This document shows positions 34,300 to 43,381 of a DNA stretch of 63,313 bases, one piece after another (position 1 is the first letter of the stretch; each line of letters begins with the position of its first letter). The DNA is from Undibacterium hunanense. Its GTDB lineage: Bacteria; Pseudomonadota; Gammaproteobacteria; Burkholderiales; Burkholderiaceae_D. The stretch is taken from NCBI RefSeq assembly GCF_014284335.1, contig NZ_JACOGF010000022.1, positions 1-63,313 of the forward strand, given 5' to 3'. The translations under genes and the position numbers were made by a program. Under the pieces are notes generated by a model. The model worked only from the letters and a program-made list of their open reading frames with translations. It did not search any database and had not been told where the DNA came from.

Positions 34300-35109
34300 A
34301 TGGTAACGATAGTGAGCCACCCCATCATACAAATCAAATCTGTCAGCAAGGCATTCTCTTTGGCCGGTGGCAAGATTTTCCAGGCAGTGAAATCTGTCGG
34401 CCTGGATATTGCCCAGGGAGATATCTACGGTTTGATAGGAAAAAGCGGCGCAGGTAAATCCACACTGCTGCGACTGATCAATTTACTCGAGCGCCCGGAC
34501 AGCGGCGAAGTCATTGTCGCCGGACAAGAACTGACCAAGCTAGGCAAGACAGAATTAAGAGTCGCCAGGCAAAACATAGGCATGATTTTCCAGCAATTCA
34601 ATCTGTTGCAAAATGCCACCGTGTTTGACAATGTCGCCTTCCCATTGAGAATACATACCAGGCAAAGCAAGCAGGAAATCGCGCAGCGTGTTGCCGAATG
34701 TCTGGACATCGTCGGCCTTGCCAATAAAGCAGACAGCTACCCGGCACAACTATCAGGCGGGCAAAAACAGCGTGTGGCAATCGCCCGTGCGCTGGCCAGC
34801 AAACCCAATGTGGTCTTATGCGATGAACCAACTTCTGCCCTGGATGCGGAAACCACTCGTGAAGTGCTGGACACCTTGCGTGACATCAATCAGCGGCTGG
34901 GAGTCAGCATCGTCATTGTCAGCCATGAATTATCCGTACTCAGCACCATCTGCAACAAAGTAGCGGTGATAGAAGATGGTGAAATTGCCGAGAGTTTCTT
35001 ACTGGCAGATACCGGCGTGTTGCGCAAAACGGCACTCGGTCGTGAACTGGCCTTTCATGGTCAGGAAGCGGGCAGCAATGCGCAGTGGAAGGAATTAAGC
35101 CATGTTTGA
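34300..35109 (+). CDS. metN: Methionine-type ABC transporter, ATP-binding subunit
   Basis: A 269-residue ABC ATPase of the MetN group. Walker A is GKSGAGKSTLLRLINLLERP, the Q-loop IGMIFQQFNLL, the signature LSGGQKQRVAIARALA, Walker B VVLCDEPTSALD, and the H-loop SHEL. The C-terminal ACT-like regulatory region of E. coli MetN is missing or very short, as in other small MetN homologues. Its start directly follows the sfnB stop (TGAATG). It overlaps metI by eight bases. It forms a transporter with the next two genes for methionine or a related organosulfur compound. Confidence 0.9.
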   Translation: MVTIVSHPIIQIKSVSKAFSLAGGKIFQAVKSVGLDIAQGDIYGLIGKSGAGKSTLLRLINLLERPDSGEVIVAGQELTKLGKTELRVARQNIGMIFQQFNLLQNATVFDNVAFPLRIHTRQSKQEIAQRVAECLDIVGLANKADSYPAQLSGGQKQRVAIARALASKPNVVLCDEPTSALDAETTREVLDTLRDINQRLGVSIVIVSHELSVLSTICNKVAVIEDGEIAESFLLADTGVLRKTALGRELAFHGQEAGSNAQWKELSHV

Positions 35110-35764
35110 AAACCTGATTTCACTATTGCCCGAACTGGGTACGGCTGTATTACAGACTTTCACCATGCTGGCCATAGGTTTGACCGCCGCTGTTGTGATA
35201 GGCGGCCCTCTGGGGATTCTTCTTTTTCTGGTGGCGGATGGACAATCGCTGCAAAACCGTCCATTGGCCGTCGTGCTGGGCTGGCTGGTGAATACCATAC
35301 GGTCCTTCCCTTTTATCATTTTGCTGGTGGCATTGGTGCCGTTCACGCGTTTTCTGGTTGGTACATCAATCGGCCCGCTGGCAGCGGCAGTGCCCTTGTC
35401 GATTGCTGCCATTCCTTACTTCGCCAGGCTGGTAGAACAAAATTTCCGCGAAGTGCCACGCGGTGTAATTGAAGCCGCACACGCAATGGGCGCGTCAGAA
35501 CTTCAAATCATCTTTCGCGTCCTGCTGGTGGAAGCACGTAGCGGCCTGGTATTGGCACTGACCGTGCTGGCGATCAGCTTTTTGTCTTATTCCGCAGTGG
35601 CAGGTGTGGTCGGTGGCGGTGGCATCGGTGACCTGGCTATTCGCTATGGGTATTACCGCTTCCAGACGGATGTCATGTTCATTACGGTGGCACTGCTGAT
35701 CGCGCTGGTGCAGCTCATACAATTTACCGGGAACCGCGTTGCACGTGTTCTCGACAAACGTTAA
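35102..35764 (+). CDS. metI: Methionine-type ABC transporter, permease subunit
   Basis: A 220-residue permease with five predicted spans and the EAA-type loop EVPRGVIEAAHAMGASELQI that contacts the ATPase. FENLISLLPELGTAVLQTFTML at the start and SFLSYSAVAGVVGGGGIGDLAIRYGYYRF near the end are typical of MetI. It overlaps metN by eight bases and is followed 24 bases later by metQ. Confidence 0.93.
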   Translation: MFENLISLLPELGTAVLQTFTMLAIGLTAAVVIGGPLGILLFLVADGQSLQNRPLAVVLGWLVNTIRSFPFIILLVALVPFTRFLVGTSIGPLAAAVPLSIAAIPYFARLVEQNFREVPRGVIEAAHAMGASELQIIFRVLLVEARSGLVLALTVLAISFLSYSAVAGVVGGGGIGDLAIRYGYYRFQTDVMFITVALLIALVQLIQFTGNRVARVLDKR

Positions 35765-35788
35765 CTCTCTTTTTCCAAAGGACATATC

Positions 35789-36619
35789 ATGTACCGTCGC
35801 CCATTATTAATCAGTGCACTTGCGCTTGCATTCGCCACGTCATTGAGCACACCTGCTTTTGCCAAAGACCCGAAAGAACTGGTCATCGGCACCAGTGCCG
35901 GACCATATGCAGACCAGGTCAAACTGGGTATCAAACCGATACTGGAAAAACAGGGTTACAAAGTCAAGGTGGTGGAGTTCAATGACTATATCCAGCCTAA
36001 CTTTGCTTTGGCTGAAGGTGCACTGGATGCGAATGCCTTCCAGCACATCATTTACCTCACCAAATTTTCGACCGACAATAAACTGGCACTGTCAGAATTG
36101 ATCAAGGTGCCGACCGCACCGATTGCCATCTACAGCAAAAAACACAAATCGCTGAATGAGGTCAAGGAAGGCACCACGGTCGCCTTGCCGAATGACCCGA
36201 CCAACCAGGCGCGGGCGCTGGTATTGCTGGATCAACTGGGCTGGATCAAGTTGCGGGCCAATATAGACCCGATACGTGCATCGGAAAAAGATGTCGCAGA
36301 CAATCTGAAAAAAATCAAACTGATACCGCTGGAAGCTGCGCAACTACCGCGCTCTCTTGAAGATACTGATTTCTCATTTGTGAATGGCAATTTCGCACTG
36401 GCGTCCGGTCTGAAGCTCAATGAAGCACTGGCACGCGAGAAAATTTCTGCCAACTATCAGAACCTGATCGCCATACGTACCGCGGACAAAAGCAAACCCT
36501 GGGTGAAAGACCTGGAAGCGGCCTATCGCTCCAAAGAATTCCTGGAAGTGACCAACAAGCATTTCGCCGGTTTCTCCAAACCTGACTATCAGCAGGCACT
36601 AGAAGTTGCGGTCAAGTAA
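35789..36619 (+). CDS. metQ: MetQ/NlpA-family substrate-binding protein
   Basis: A 276-residue periplasmic binding protein of the NlpA/MetQ family. Its signal peptide (MYRRPLLISALALAFATSLS, cleavage after AFA) has no lipobox cysteine, so it is soluble rather than a lipoprotein. Family motifs are VEFNDYIQPNFALAEGALDANAFQH, APIAIYSKKH, VALPNDPTNQARALVLL, a run ending PLEAAQLPRSLEDTDF and NFALASGL. It may bind methionine, or a sulfur compound metabolised by the neighbouring oxygenases, given the operon. Confidence 0.92.
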   Translation: MYRRPLLISALALAFATSLSTPAFAKDPKELVIGTSAGPYADQVKLGIKPILEKQGYKVKVVEFNDYIQPNFALAEGALDANAFQHIIYLTKFSTDNKLALSELIKVPTAPIAIYSKKHKSLNEVKEGTTVALPNDPTNQARALVLLDQLGWIKLRANIDPIRASEKDVADNLKKIKLIPLEAAQLPRSLEDTDFSFVNGNFALASGLKLNEALAREKISANYQNLIAIRTADKSKPWVKDLEAAYRSKEFLEVTNKHFAGFSKPDYQQALEVAVK

Positions 36620-36627
36620 GTAGTGTC

Positions 36628-38016
36628 ATGACCAAAAAATCGATACGCTTCAATGCATTCCAGATGAACACGGTCGGACATCAATCGCCCGGCATGTGGC
36701 GCCATCCCAGGGACAACAGTCATCAATATACCAATGCTGAACACTGGACGGAACTGGCACGCCTGCTGGAATATGGCTTGTTTGACGCGGTCTTTCTGGC
36801 AGATGTATTGGGTGTGTATGACGTGTATGCGGGTGACACCGATGCGGCCTTGCGCCATGCCATACAGGTACCATTGAATGACCCGCTGGCACTGGTGCCG
36901 CTGATGGCCAGTGTCACGAAGCATCTCGGCTTTGGTGTGACCTGCGCACTGACCTATGAACACCCTTACACCTTTGCCCGTCGCATCTCTACGCTTGATC
37001 ACCTGACCCGGGGCCGCATAGGCTGGAATATCGTAACGGGATATCTGGACAGTGCAGCCAGGAACCTGGGGCTGCAACGTCAGCTCAGCCATGATGAACG
37101 TTATGACCTGGCCGACGAGTATATGGAAGTGGTCTACAAGCTGTGGGAAAAAAGCTGGGACGACCAGGCCGTGGTGCGCGATAAAGAACGCGGCATCTAT
37201 ACCGATCCCGCGCATGTGCATGCCATCAACCACAAGGGCAAATACTACAACGTGCCGGGCATACATTTGTCGGAACCTTCACCACAAAGAACTCCGCTAC
37301 TGTTCCAGGCAGGCAATTCAGCACGCGGCACAGCCTTTGCTGCACAACACGCAGAATGCACCTTCGTCAGCGGGCCCAGCAAACAGGTGGTCAGGCGTTA
37401 TGTCGATGACACGCGCGCTGCATTAAAAGCTGCCGGGCGTCAGGCTGACGATGTGTATATCTATGCGCAAGCGCTGATCATCACGGCAGAAAACAGTGAT
37501 GCAGCCCAGGCCAAGTATCAGGATTACCGTCAATACATTGATATCGATGCGTCCTTGGCCCTGCTGTCCGGCTGGACTGGCGTGGATTTTTCCAGGCTGC
37601 CACTGGATGCAAGCATCGACTACATAGAATCTGAAGCAGGTCGTTCTGCCCTGGCCTCGTTCAGCTCTGCCGACCCCGGCAAGAAATGGACAGTGCGCGA
37701 GGCCGCAGAATTTATTGCCCTTGGTGGTCGCGGGCCTGTATTTGTCGGTGACGCGAAGGAAGTAGCCGATCAGTTGGAAGCATGGCAGGACGAAACCGGC
37801 ATCGATGGCTTCAATCTGAGCTTTGCACTGGCGCATGAAACCATCAGGGATGTCGTGCACCTTATCGTGCCGGAACTGCAACGGCGCGGGCGTTATAAAA
37901 CCAATTACAGCACCGGCACTTTGCGCCAGCAATTATTCCAGCGCGGACCATATTTGCCAGCAAACCATATAGGCAGAAATACCGCAATCAAGTCGACACT
38001 GGCCGATGCAGCTTAG
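36628..38016 (+). CDS. FMN-dependent monooxygenase (NtaA/SnaA/DszA group of LLM flavoenzymes)
   Basis: A 462-residue luciferase-like flavin monooxygenase. Segments typical of the NtaA/DmoA/DszA group are FNAFQMNTVGHQSPGMWRHP, EYGLFDAVFLADVLG, the run TCALTYEHPYTFARRIS, TLDHLTRGRIGWNIVTGYLD, the PSPQRTPLLFQAGNSARGTAFAA region and FNLSFALAHETIRDVV. It needs reduced FMN from a separate reductase, which is not seen in the window. Beside SfnB and two sulfur-type ABC transporters, it probably cleaves a C-S bond of a sulfone or sulfide to free sulfite. Confidence 0.88.
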   Translation: MTKKSIRFNAFQMNTVGHQSPGMWRHPRDNSHQYTNAEHWTELARLLEYGLFDAVFLADVLGVYDVYAGDTDAALRHAIQVPLNDPLALVPLMASVTKHLGFGVTCALTYEHPYTFARRISTLDHLTRGRIGWNIVTGYLDSAARNLGLQRQLSHDERYDLADEYMEVVYKLWEKSWDDQAVVRDKERGIYTDPAHVHAINHKGKYYNVPGIHLSEPSPQRTPLLFQAGNSARGTAFAAQHAECTFVSGPSKQVVRRYVDDTRAALKAAGRQADDVYIYAQALIITAENSDAAQAKYQDYRQYIDIDASLALLSGWTGVDFSRLPLDASIDYIESEAGRSALASFSSADPGKKWTVREAAEFIALGGRGPVFVGDAKEVADQLEAWQDETGIDGFNLSFALAHETIRDVVHLIVPELQRRGRYKTNYSTGTLRQQLFQRGPYLPANHIGRNTAIKSTLADAA

Positions 38017-38060
38017 CGCCATATCAACAATAAAACACCACACGATCTCCGAGGAAAACA

Positions 38061-39047
38061 ATGAAACGTCGCCATTTCTTGCAACTGACTTCTGTCGCGG
38101 CAACTGCCGGCATCACGGCCTTGCCGTCCCTGGCCAATGCAGCCTCCAGCCTCAAGGAATTGCGGCTGGACTATGCCTATTACTCACCCACCAGCCTGGT
38201 ATTGCGCCGCTTTGGCTGGCTGGAAGAAGAATTCAAGGCAGATGGCACGAACATCAAATGGGTACTGAGCGCCGGCAGTAACCGTGCACTTGAATATCTG
38301 AATGCAAACAGCCTGGATATCGGTTCTACTGCCGGGCTGGCAGCCTTGCTGGCCAAAGCCAATGGCAACCCCATCAAGACACCGTATATTTTTTCACGAC
38401 CTGAATGGACCGCACTGGTGGTGCGCAAGGATTCTGCCATCCGCAGCCTGGCCGATTTAAAAGGTAAAAAAATCGCAGCGACCAAGGGTACCGACCCCTA
38501 TCTGTTCTTGCTGCGCGCACTGAAGACTGCTGGCTTGAAACGTACCGATATTGAACACGTTGGCCTGCAGCATGCCGATGGTCGTGCCGCGCTGGAGCAA
38601 GGCAAGGTAGATGCCTGGGCCGGGCTGGATCCACACATGGCAGCCAGTGAACTGGAAGCCGGCTCACGCCTGATTTATCGCAACGTCGCTTTCAATACCT
38701 ATGGTTTTTTGAACGTACGTGAAGATTTCCTGAGTAATCACGCTGCGGAAGTGAGTCGCGTATTGCGTGCCTATGAAAGAGCGCGAGCCTGGGTGCGTAA
38801 TAACCCGACAGATGCAGCCAAAATTTTATCCGAAGAAGCTAAAGTCAGCTTGCCGGTAGCCTTGCTGCAAATTAAATTACGCAGCGATTTCAGTCAGACA
38901 CTGCCATCGGCTGAACATATACAGGCATTGCAGGTAGCAGCACCTATCCTGCAAGACGAAGGGCTGGTGAAGCCGGGTGTTGATCTGAGTCGTACCATAC
39001 GCGATCTGGTTGATACACGTTTTGCCCAGAATCTGATCACCGTGTAA
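38061..39047 (+). CDS. ssuA: Sulfonate ABC transporter substrate-binding protein
   Basis: A 328-residue binding protein of the SsuA/TauA type. The N-terminus KRRHFLQLTSVAATAG has twin arginines and a hydrophobic stretch ending LANA, so export through Tat is possible. The mature protein shows LDYAYYSPTSLVLRRFGWLEEEF, LDIGSTAGLAALLAKANGNP, the KGKKIAATKGTDPYLFLLRAL segment and KVDAWAGLDPHMAASELEAG. A strong GAGGAAAAC sequence precedes the start. It delivers alkanesulfonate-type ligands to the permease encoded next. Confidence 0.9.
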   Translation: MKRRHFLQLTSVAATAGITALPSLANAASSLKELRLDYAYYSPTSLVLRRFGWLEEEFKADGTNIKWVLSAGSNRALEYLNANSLDIGSTAGLAALLAKANGNPIKTPYIFSRPEWTALVVRKDSAIRSLADLKGKKIAATKGTDPYLFLLRALKTAGLKRTDIEHVGLQHADGRAALEQGKVDAWAGLDPHMAASELEAGSRLIYRNVAFNTYGFLNVREDFLSNHAAEVSRVLRAYERARAWVRNNPTDAAKILSEEAKVSLPVALLQIKLRSDFSQTLPSAEHIQALQVAAPILQDEGLVKPGVDLSRTIRDLVDTRFAQNLITV

Positions 39048-39069
39048 TCCTGTCTGGCAATTGCATATC

Positions 39070-39981
39070 ATGTCATCGCCCAGCATTACTATCGCTACGG
39101 AATCACCTGCGCCGGTCCACAGTGGCACTAATACTCATGGCACAAATGGTACAAATGGTACAAATAACGCTAGCAGCAATAACGACATCGGCGCCAGCAG
39201 CGCCATAAAAACGCGCCTGATTGTACCGAGCTTTTTGTGGGGTCTGCTGTTGCCCACTGCTTTCTTGTTGCTGGCAGAAATCAGTGTGCGTTATGGGTGG
39301 ATCGCTGCCAATCTCTTGCCTGCGCCCAGTGAAATTTTCACGACCATCGTGCATCTGGTACAGCAAGGTTTGTTTACACATATCGGTATCAGCACGGTAC
39401 GCGTGGCCATAGGTTTTATCGCTGGCGCTGGCCTGGCAATCCTGACCGGCTCTATGGTGGGTTTAAGTACACGGCTGGAGGCGCTGCTTGATCCCAGCTT
39501 TCAAGCCTTGCGCGCCATTCCCTCGCTGGCATGGGTCCCTCTGCTATTGCTATGGCTGGGCATTGATGAAGCGCCAAAACTGGTACTGATAGGGATAGGG
39601 GCTTTCTTCCCGGTATACATGGGTGTGGTTTCGGGAATACGCGGGGTCGACCGGCGTCTGATTGAGGTCGGCAAGCTGTATCACCTGTCAACCACAGCCA
39701 TGATCAGGCGCATACTTTTGCCAGCGGCCCTGCCTGCCATCCTCACCGGCTTGCGTAATGGCCTGAGTCTGGCGTGGATGTTCATGGTGGCAGCAGAACT
39801 GATCGCCGCCAGCCAGGGCCTGGGTTACCTGCTGACAGATGGCCGCGAAACCAGCCGGGCCGACATCGTTTTGGCTGCCATCGCCATACTTGCCCTGCTG
39901 GGCAAAGGCAGTGACTGGCTCATGCACAGACTGGAACTGCATCTGCTGGCCTGGCGTGATACCTATCAGCCGGGGAAATAA
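39070..39981 (+). CDS. ssuC: Sulfonate ABC transporter permease
   Basis: A 303-residue inner-membrane permease of the SsuC/TauC/NrtB type with six spans and the EAA loop VGKLYHLSTTAMIRRILLPAALP. The first 45 residues are a low-complexity cytoplasmic tail rich in Gly-Thr-Asn (HGTNGTNGTNN) produced by a small tandem repeat. This is unusual for the family and may vary between strains. The start at 39070 (MSSPSITI) is preferred over TTG 39061. It ends two bases before ssuB. Confidence 0.9.
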   Translation: MSSPSITIATESPAPVHSGTNTHGTNGTNGTNNASSNNDIGASSAIKTRLIVPSFLWGLLLPTAFLLLAEISVRYGWIAANLLPAPSEIFTTIVHLVQQGLFTHIGISTVRVAIGFIAGAGLAILTGSMVGLSTRLEALLDPSFQALRAIPSLAWVPLLLLWLGIDEAPKLVLIGIGAFFPVYMGVVSGIRGVDRRLIEVGKLYHLSTTAMIRRILLPAALPAILTGLRNGLSLAWMFMVAAELIAASQGLGYLLTDGRETSRADIVLAAIAILALLGKGSDWLMHRLELHLLAWRDTYQPGK

Positions 39982-39982
39982 G

Positions 39983-40717
39983 ATGCCATCTCTTTTAAAA
40001 GTACACATTGACAAAAAGAGCTATGGCACACGCGCCATACTGAAAAATCTGCATCTCAGTGTTGAGGAAGGTGAAATTGTCAGCCTGATCGGGGCCAGTG
40101 GCTGTGGCAAGAGCACCCTGCTGTCGATTATTGCCGGGCTGGATACGCAGCATGAGGGCAGCATTGAACTGGCAGGCAAGCGCATCCACGGCGTCAATCC
40201 GGATATCGGCTTTATATTTCAGGAGCCACGCTTGTTCCCGTGGCTGACTGTGGAACAAAATATTGCCTTTAATACCAACAATTCTGATCCGCAGCGCACC
40301 AGCGTAGCGCGCTTATTGGCCGAAGTGGGCATGCACGGCTATGAGCGGGCCCTGCCCAAGCAGTTATCAGGCGGCCAGGCGCAAAGGGTGGCAATCGCCC
40401 GTGGATTATTTTCCAGCCCCAAACTATTGCTGCTGGACGAACCTTTTTCTGCCGTGGATGCATTTACCCGCATGAAACTGCAAGACTTGCTGACCAATAT
40501 CGCGCAAGAGTATGGCCTGACCATCTTGCTGGTGACGCACGATATTGATGAAGCACTGTATCTGAGCGACCGCATCGTATTGATGGACCAGGCTACCGCA
40601 AGCTTGCGCCAGCAATTCGATGTGCCGCTGGCAAGACCGCGTAACCGGGGAGAAACGGCAGTATCTCAATTAAAAGTGGACATACTGGATAGCCTGCACG
40701 CAGCGCATGCATTTTAG
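39983..40717 (+). CDS. ssuB: Sulfonate ABC transporter ATP-binding protein
   Basis: A 244-residue ABC ATPase of the SsuB/NrtD type: Walker A GASGCGKSTLLSIIAGLDTQ, Q-loop IGFIFQEPRLFPWLTV, signature LSGGQAQRVAIARGLF, Walker B LLLLDEPFSAVD and H-loop VTHDIDEAL. The start at 39983 follows the ssuC stop by one base. Its stop codon is only three bases before the second MITE-like element, which therefore sits in the 3' end of the operon transcript. Confidence 0.92.
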   Translation: MPSLLKVHIDKKSYGTRAILKNLHLSVEEGEIVSLIGASGCGKSTLLSIIAGLDTQHEGSIELAGKRIHGVNPDIGFIFQEPRLFPWLTVEQNIAFNTNNSDPQRTSVARLLAEVGMHGYERALPKQLSGGQAQRVAIARGLFSSPKLLLLDEPFSAVDAFTRMKLQDLLTNIAQEYGLTILLVTHDIDEALYLSDRIVLMDQATASLRQQFDVPLARPRNRGETAVSQLKVDILDSLHAAHAF

Positions 40718-40720
40718 GTA

Positions 40721-40910
40721 GGACTTACGCAAAACTGCCCCAGCTGCGTTGTAGCTCCTCTCATAGGAGCCGCGTACTAAAGTACTGTCTTCGTCGCTAC
40801 GGTGTAGTCGGGGTTTCAGGCAACATGTTGCCTGCCGACGTAACGAACATCCCCTGTAAGGGAGGTTTCCTAAAAGCGATAGCCTTGCTGGGACAATTTT
40901 GCGTAAGTCC
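40721..40910. mobile_element. MITE-like element, copy 2
   Basis: A 190-bp second copy of the element at 9950-10127, with ends GGACTTACGCAAAAC and GCGTAAGTCC. It differs from copy 1 by an extra CTCATAGGAG segment and scattered substitutions. The central palindrome reads CAGGCAACATGTTGCCTG (40817-40834) and the outer stem GTCGG/CCGAC. Each differs from copy 1 by a matched pair of changes that preserves pairing. It begins three bases after the ssuB stop. The 258 bases between it and minC hold no gene. Confidence 0.75.
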
Positions 40911-41168
40911 TACTAAGAAAACAATACCTAAAGCAATAAAGCCGCAATAAGTTTCAATAAAGACTATGCGACCCAGCTGTAACTATTTTGCCGCTTTGCA
41001 AAGAAAAAGTGCATATTTTTGCAATCCTGCCCATCAATTGGTAGGATTAGTCTTTTACGGACGAATTTGCTGTTCGTTCCTGCCGATGAATGATGTCATG
41101 AACAGATATTAATACTGTCAGGCAACCCATATGCAGACTAAGGCACTGACAGCGGCATTCACTTTTTC

Positions 41169-41948
41169 ATGGACTTTATGCAAAACAGTACGACGCGCAA
41201 GCCAATTGAGATCAAGATTTCTACTGTTGTTGCTGTTGCAATTCTGCTCAATGAATCGTCTTTCCCGGCCGTCGAAGCGGCGCTGAAGGAAATGACTGCG
41301 GGTTCACCCGATTTTTTTGATGATGAATTTGCCGTTATTGATGTTGAAGCCATCACCGATCAGGAACTGGACTGGAATGCACTGATTCCCCTGTTCAAGG
41401 CACATGGCCTGAACCCGGTCGCTGTCAGACATGCGCGGGAAGAAGATCATGCCACCATTCGTTCCCACGGCCTGAGCATCGATGTCGTCAGCAAACCACG
41501 GGCAGAACCAGAGATACAGGCCAGCCAGGTTCAGGTTCCGGCCCCTGTGGAAGTAACACCAGTGGCGCCACCGGTGGCAGCCGAACCACAAGTCATCATC
41601 CGCAATATGCCCGCCATGGTGATTGATACCCCGGTTCGGGCCGGGCAGCGCGTCTACGCACGCGGTGCCGACCTGATCATTACCGCTTCAGTCAATAACG
41701 GTGCCGAAGTGATTGCCGATGGCAGCATCCATATCTATGCTCCCCTGCGCGGCCGCGCCCTGGCAGGAGCCACCGGCAATACCGAAGCCAGGATTTTTGC
41801 CATGACGATGGAACCGGAACTGGTTTCCATCGCCGGCATTTACCGTACGTTTGAAAATGGCTTCCCCCCCTTGCAGGCACACCATCCGGCGCAAGTTAAG
41901 CTGAATGGCGACAGTATTGAAGTATCATCTGTAAAATCAGCAGGCTAA
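41169..41948 (+). CDS. minC: Septum site-determining protein MinC
   Basis: Inhibits FtsZ ring assembly away from mid-cell. The 259-residue product has the N-terminal MinC domain (about 8-110), a Pro/Val/Ala-rich linker (about 118-145) and the C-terminal beta-helix domain with RAGQRVYARGADLIITASVNNGAEVIADGSIHIYAPLRGRALAGA, which binds MinD. Two ATG starts (41169 and 41178) are possible; neither has a strong ribosome binding site. First gene of minCDE. Confidence 0.96.
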   Translation: MDFMQNSTTRKPIEIKISTVVAVAILLNESSFPAVEAALKEMTAGSPDFFDDEFAVIDVEAITDQELDWNALIPLFKAHGLNPVAVRHAREEDHATIRSHGLSIDVVSKPRAEPEIQASQVQVPAPVEVTPVAPPVAAEPQVIIRNMPAMVIDTPVRAGQRVYARGADLIITASVNNGAEVIADGSIHIYAPLRGRALAGATGNTEARIFAMTMEPELVSIAGIYRTFENGFPPLQAHHPAQVKLNGDSIEVSSVKSAG

Positions 41949-42029
41949 TCTGCAGGCTAATTTACAGGTTAAACTGGAGATTAGCAGCCTCAATTTTCAG
42001 TATCTTCGGATAGATTAAAGGAGTTTTTT

Positions 42030-42845
42030 GTGGCAAGAATCATCGTTGTAACATCCGGTAAGGGCGGCGTGGGCAAAACCACATCCAGCGCGAGTTTTGC
42101 TTCTGGCCTGGCCATGCGTGGCCATAAAACAGCAGTGCTGGATTTTGACGTTGGCCTGCGCAATCTTGACCTGATCATGGGTTGCGAGCGTCGGGTTGTC
42201 TATGATCTGGTGAATGTCATCAGTGGCGAAGCCACGCTGAACCAGGCCCTGATCAAGGACAAGCACTGCGATAACCTGTTTATTCTGCCGGCTTCGCAAA
42301 CCCGCGACAAGGATGCGCTGACAGAAGAAGGCGTGGAACGCGTACTGAATGACCTGATCAAGATGGATTTTGAATTTATCGTCTGCGATTCACCTGCCGG
42401 TATCGAACGCGGTGCCGTCATGGCACTGACCTTTGCCGATGAAGCCATCGTCGTTACCAATCCTGAAGTGTCCTCGGTCAGGGATTCTGACCGTATCCTG
42501 GGTATCATCCAGGCCAAATCCAAACGTGCACAAGCCGGTGGCGAACCGGTGAAGGAACACCTGTTGATCACCCGTTATTCACCAAAACGGGTGGAAGCCG
42601 GCGAAATGCTGTCCTATACCGATGTGCAAGAAATCTTGCGTATCCCTCTGATTGGTGTTATTCCTGAATCCGAAGCAGTCTTGCATGCGTCTAATCAGGG
42701 TAATCCTGCCATTCATATGAAAGGCAGTGATGTATCGGATGCCTATGAAGACGTGGTTTCCCGCTTTTTAGGCACAGATGTTCCTTTACGTTTCATCAAT
42801 TATGAAAAACCGGGCCTGCTGCAACGCATTTTCGGAGGCAAATAA
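42030..42845 (+). CDS. minD: Septum site-determining ATPase MinD
   Basis: The membrane-cycling ATPase of the Min system, 271 residues. The deviant Walker A GKGGVGKTTSSASFA, DFDVGLRNLDLIMGCERRVVYDL, the Walker B region FIVCDSPAGIERGA and the C-terminal amphipathic membrane-targeting helix (PGLLQRIFGG) are intact. A GTG start at 42030 is placed by an AAAGGAG ribosome binding site. minE follows two bases after the stop. Confidence 0.97.
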   Translation: MARIIVVTSGKGGVGKTTSSASFASGLAMRGHKTAVLDFDVGLRNLDLIMGCERRVVYDLVNVISGEATLNQALIKDKHCDNLFILPASQTRDKDALTEEGVERVLNDLIKMDFEFIVCDSPAGIERGAVMALTFADEAIVVTNPEVSSVRDSDRILGIIQAKSKRAQAGGEPVKEHLLITRYSPKRVEAGEMLSYTDVQEILRIPLIGVIPESEAVLHASNQGNPAIHMKGSDVSDAYEDVVSRFLGTDVPLRFINYEKPGLLQRIFGGK

Positions 42846-42847
42846 AT

Positions 42848-43114
42848 ATGGCTCTGCTTTCTTTTTTATTTAATACCAAGCCCAAAACGGCCAATGTAGC
42901 GAAAGAACGCCTGCAAATCATCATTGCACGTGAACGCACAGGTCGTGATGGTGGTTATGATTTTTTGCCTGCCCTGCGGGAAGAACTGATCGCGGTAATT
43001 TCGAAATACACCAAGGTTAATCCGGAAGACATCAAGGTATCCCTGGACAAACAGGGCAATCTGGAAGTGCTGGACGTCAACGTGGTGTTACCAGAACTGG
43101 AATTGCGTAGTTAA
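42848..43114 (+). CDS. minE: Cell division topological specificity factor MinE
   Basis: An 88-residue MinE. The N-terminal membrane/MinD-binding part includes LLSFLFNTKPKTANVAKERLQIIIAHER-like sequence (here ARERTGRDGG). The C-terminal dimerisation domain runs ELIAVISKYTKVNPEDIKVSL to the end. It stimulates MinD ATP hydrolysis and sets pole-to-pole oscillation. Last gene of minCDE. Confidence 0.96.
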   Translation: MALLSFLFNTKPKTANVAKERLQIIIARERTGRDGGYDFLPALREELIAVISKYTKVNPEDIKVSLDKQGNLEVLDVNVVLPELELRS

Positions 43115-43330
43115 ATGCCGGGTGTTCGGCTTTATTGCCCGGTAATACGGGTGATAAACTGGACCTTCCATGTATCTGTTTATATTTGTATTATCAGGTC
43201 TATTTCTCATCAGCATGAAAAACGGATGGGAAATGACTGTAGAAATGGTTGATTAAGCACAGACCCAACACCTGTAATCGTGAAATATTCACATTTCTTC
43301 ACAATTACTTATTTTTTCACTTGCTTTCGA

Positions 43331-43336
43331 TATAAT
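43331..43336 (+). promoter_or_regulatory. Candidate -10 box upstream of the response regulator gene
   Basis: A perfect TATAAT lies 45 bases before the start codon at 43382. No good -35 hexamer is found at 16-18 bases (the best is TTACTT or CTTATT in an A/T-rich stretch), so the promoter may be weak or activator-dependent. The rest of the 267-base gap after minE holds no supported gene. Confidence 0.4.
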
Positions 43337-43381
43337 GGAAGTTATTCCACTTTATTTGCCGGCCATCAACGGTAACACTCC

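Noticed and set aside
43115..43330. Small 45-codon frame after minE
   Set aside because: No ribosome binding site and no coding character; it overlaps a weak inverted repeat that more likely ends the min transcript.
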